Assembly: GCA_900618425.1 (NCBI GenBank)
Contig: UZAN01039536.1
Location: 84,375-148,374, forward strand
Direction of reading: 5' to 3'
Source of the DNA: Echinostoma caproni
Taxonomy: Eukaryota > Platyhelminthes > Trematoda > Plagiorchiida > Echinostomatidae
DNA: 64,000 nt
The position numbers and the translations under genes were made by a program. Below the pieces are notes generated by a model. The model saw only the letters and a list, made by a program, of their open reading frames with translations, was not told the DNA's origin and did no database searches. Of the stretch, positions 60,901-64,000 are shown piece by piece (positions within the stretch are counted from its first letter, which is position 1; every line of letters starts with the position of its first letter).

Positions 60901-63900
60901 TTAAAATTTGAGAGGGAAAAGAAACGGCTAACATTCCACAGATGGCGTTATGAGATAGTGAGGAATGTGTTTTAGGGTGTGAATAACAAGTGGATAGATT
61001 GCCATGTAGTGATTGAGTGAAATCAAGCAGAATTCTATGCGCAGTTTCTTCTGGTGCTTCCAGATATCACTAATACAGTTTTGTGAATAGTTCATCAAGA
61101 GGTATGGGGGATAGTCGACTAATAACCTATTGTTCACTTCCAAGGAAGTAGGAGTTTCTTTTGGGAATACTAGCAAAAATGACCGAAGAAAAGCGAAGAT
61201 TAGACAAGCCGTGGATAAACACAATGTGAAAGTCTTTCTTGTCTGACTTATAAACTTACAAATATTGTACCGGACGTTTATTTGCACAGTTGTAAATACG
61301 AATCGTTCACCTTGATGCTAACTAAAAAATGCGACAGAATCTATTTAGATTGGTTTTGTGTAGTGGGTATGAATGAACCAGGATACGGGAATATGTATTT
61401 TGAGCGGTTGAATGAATTCAGAGTCAATTCGGATCCAACTGGAAGAGCATATGCAAGGAAAAGCCTATAGAACAGTCCATGGGAAAACACATTTGAAAAT
61501 TCCTTAATCAAGGAAATGGCCTGACAAGGGTGACAAAACGGGCATATATCAATTCACGGGTTGAGGAACTCGTTGCCAGATTAATAATAGGGATGAGTTA
61601 TCAGAACAGAGAAACAGTCTAGTGATTGAAAGGTTTTCGTGAGCAATCGCGGTTCAATCGTAAAACAATCCACTAGCCACGCCAACAGAAGCCTGGAAAG
61701 TTCAAAATATTCCTGTTACCTTAGGAAGAAGGAATTTGGAATAGACTTGGAGGCAGTTAAAAAAACGGAGAAAGATATATTGTAAGTCTCACAACGAATC
61801 ATGGTAAAGAACAACATCCACAGTAGATTTCTGTTTCTCAAACAAGTTGAGGGGTTCACTTGAAACAATGGAAGTAATGGAGTTTGACAGCGACACCTCC
61901 TGCCAATTTACGACTATATGATATTAGAGAAATTGATCTAAAGCACCTGAGACCATAATTTTGTATTTTTGTGGCTTATAAATGCTAAAAGTTTGACGTT
62001 CATAGGGCCGTGCGCGGAGACGTGTTTCGAAAAGCAGTTAAGACATCTATCAGAGCCACATATGTTACGTCAAAAATATTTTTCCGATTAGTTTACCTAT
62101 GAAGTATGCAGATGAGACACATTTCACACAAATTTCAAAAAAAAAAGATTTTACGAAGAAACCTCATGCAAAAGAGATTTACCACGTGATAGCCCAACCC
62201 ACTCCTTGAGAGCTAATGTTACCTTAAACTCTTTAGCGACTAAGCTGTATATATACTCCACTACGCGGATAATGCTAATGTCGGTAGTAGATACAACGTC
62301 AACACTTCAATACTGTTGATATGCCTTTGTGAATGCAACAATCGCGTTTCTGTGTTTGTCCGTAGGTTAAAACATCATCCAAAATGAATCATTCAATAGA
62401 AAAACGGTTTGTCATATCTCGTTTCATCGTGTGTCATTGGGTCAACAGCGGCAAGGGAATCCGCCCAGTAGACGCTTTTGTAGTCGTTAACTATTATTTC
62501 CTTCAGTGAACCACGTTATGTTTTACCTGTAGAATCCAGAAGGAACGTTTTAAACAGTTTTCCGTTAAATTAACCAATTGTTTCTCAAAAACCGTTGCTT
62601 TTGAAACAGAATTCATAAAGTAGCTAATAAGCTTGTTTTTAGTGATTCGTCAACATGGTAATACATCACAACATACTATTGTAGTTGAAGATAAAATTAT
62701 TTTTAGGAGGAATGCTCTTATAGGCAGGATCCAGCACACCCAGGGTTCTTTAACAGCCCTCCTGCAAATATTGTGAACATTCTTTTTCAGCATTCTTTCT
62801 AGAAAACATTTCTTCCAGACGGAAAATATCTGACTTGGTAATTTCATTCCTTAACCCGTTAAAAGTGCTATGCTAACTCGTCAGTATAGAATGCGATCTG
62901 TTCAAACGAATGTTTTGCGGTGTCTTAACAGAAGTACAAAGCATTTTTTCAATGATTGATGGTATTACTCGTGTTTTACTGTTATACAGTTACAAACACT
63001 GGGGTTTGCAAAATGCTTTCCTTTTGTAATTTTGACGACCAACTAACACGGTTTGCGGTTCAGGTCCCAGTAAAGGCACAAAATAGACGGACCGCTAATG
63101 AGCCCAATCAACGATGCAGCAGCTCTCAAGTATTTGTTGTTGTTCACGACGGAAATACACTCCCAGCAGGATTCCTTGATTCACAATGAGTTCAGCAGTA
63201 ACGGGATTAACTTGATGTCTCAGTTCTGATTATTGGACTTCATCAGCCCCGAACTTGAAGGGAGCAAAAAGTGGGAAATCGGTAAAGCCAATTTGACTAA
63301 TCACGAGGAGGCACAACAGGTGTGCAGTAGATGACATAAACAGATACATCGGATACTGCGAGATGAAATTTGATGGGATACGAGATAAACCCTAGGTACG
63401 GGGGATATTTGGCTGAATAGCGTGGTTCATGTCAGAAGACAGTTAGTTTTATCCAACGGCGTGGTATACTGTGCGTCTGTCAGTCTGAACTCGACCATTC
63501 AAAGAAGAAAGCCTATTGCACTCATCCAATTATGCACCAAGAAATGATTGCACGGAAAACACTTAACGATTTTGATTGAAACATTGTAGAAGCTGACAAG
63601 ATCCGTATTTTCATTGACAGCTTGAGATCGGATAAATTTTTCTCGAAACCATATATTCCTCCTAGCCACAGTTTATCATTGTTTAGTCTCCTTTGTCATA
63701 TTCCCTGGCGTTAAAAATAATTTTATTTTCGTGCAATTTACCTCACAAAATTCAACAAATCGGTTTCATCTTTCTTTGTTCCCGAAATCTACAGTACTGC
63801 GTATTGATGAGGACAAGGCAAGACGGTTTCTTAACACTGTCTAATTGTACTTTAGTAGCCATATAAGAGGCTATTTCAGTTCATTTGTCTAAAATTTGTT

Positions 63901-64000
63901 CCTTGGTAAACCAATCGGCCAAATGAACGTAACAGAAAGTGACAGATATTCTGTTTGACGAACGTTATTAGATTCTTGAAGCATTCTTTTTCCGTAATGA
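54960..64000. other. Right end of window, no gene supported
   Basis: About 9 kb of AT-rich DNA. Open frames of up to 122 codons occur (for example 60283-60651 on the minus strand), but none shows a family motif or convincing splice context. A short C/A-rich run lies near 55,845-55,860, and a (CT)n run near 56,006-56,020. Confidence 0.45.

Noticed and set aside
63064..63189. Possible exon (VPVKAQNRRTANEPNQ...) after a CAG
   Set aside because: The acceptor is weak, no partner exon was found and no family is recognised.

Overview
The window looks like eukaryotic nuclear DNA from a flatworm, most likely a digenean trematode (inference). It is AT-rich overall, with very long introns, short exons bounded by GT and AG, no operons, and remnants of Penelope-like retroelements, LINEs, a Tc1/mariner element and tRNA-derived short repeats. 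Most of the sequence is non-coding.

One gene dominates the left two thirds, on the plus strand. Seven exons (11647-11795, 25703-25817, 32243-32408, 34505-34788, 35919-36298, 38649-38769, 40256-40498) join with matching phases at every junction. They give one open frame of 485 codons plus a stop. The first of these exons encodes the C-terminal half of a PDZ domain. The rest encodes a Pro/Tyr/Ser/Arg-rich, probably disordered tail. No LIM domain is present. Probable upstream parts are a CpG-rich, non-coding first exon ending at 426 with a strong donor, a start-codon exon near 10691-10757, and a weak candidate at 11377-11446. The 3'UTR follows to about 41.8 kb, with two AATAAA signals.

The introns hold retroelement debris: a Tc1/mariner transposase tail (20.2 kb, minus), a decayed Penelope piece (21.3-21.7 kb, plus), a longer Penelope copy (28.7-29.9 kb, minus), a LINE reverse-transcriptase remnant (37.3-38.2 kb, minus), and tRNA-like sequences (14.05 and 35.2 kb).

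From 42 to 64 kb there is no confidently identified host gene. This part holds a tRNA-derived SINE (43.0-43.2 kb, minus), a Penelope-like element flanked by 67-bp inverted repeats (45.07-46.64 kb), a LINE remnant (48.8-49.6 kb, plus), a possible last exon at 53.0 kb, and a weak multi-frame coding candidate at 54.4-55.0 kb. The most notable observations are the reconstructed PDZ gene, the inverted repeats around the Penelope copy, and the same YVDD to YVND change in two separate Penelope copies.
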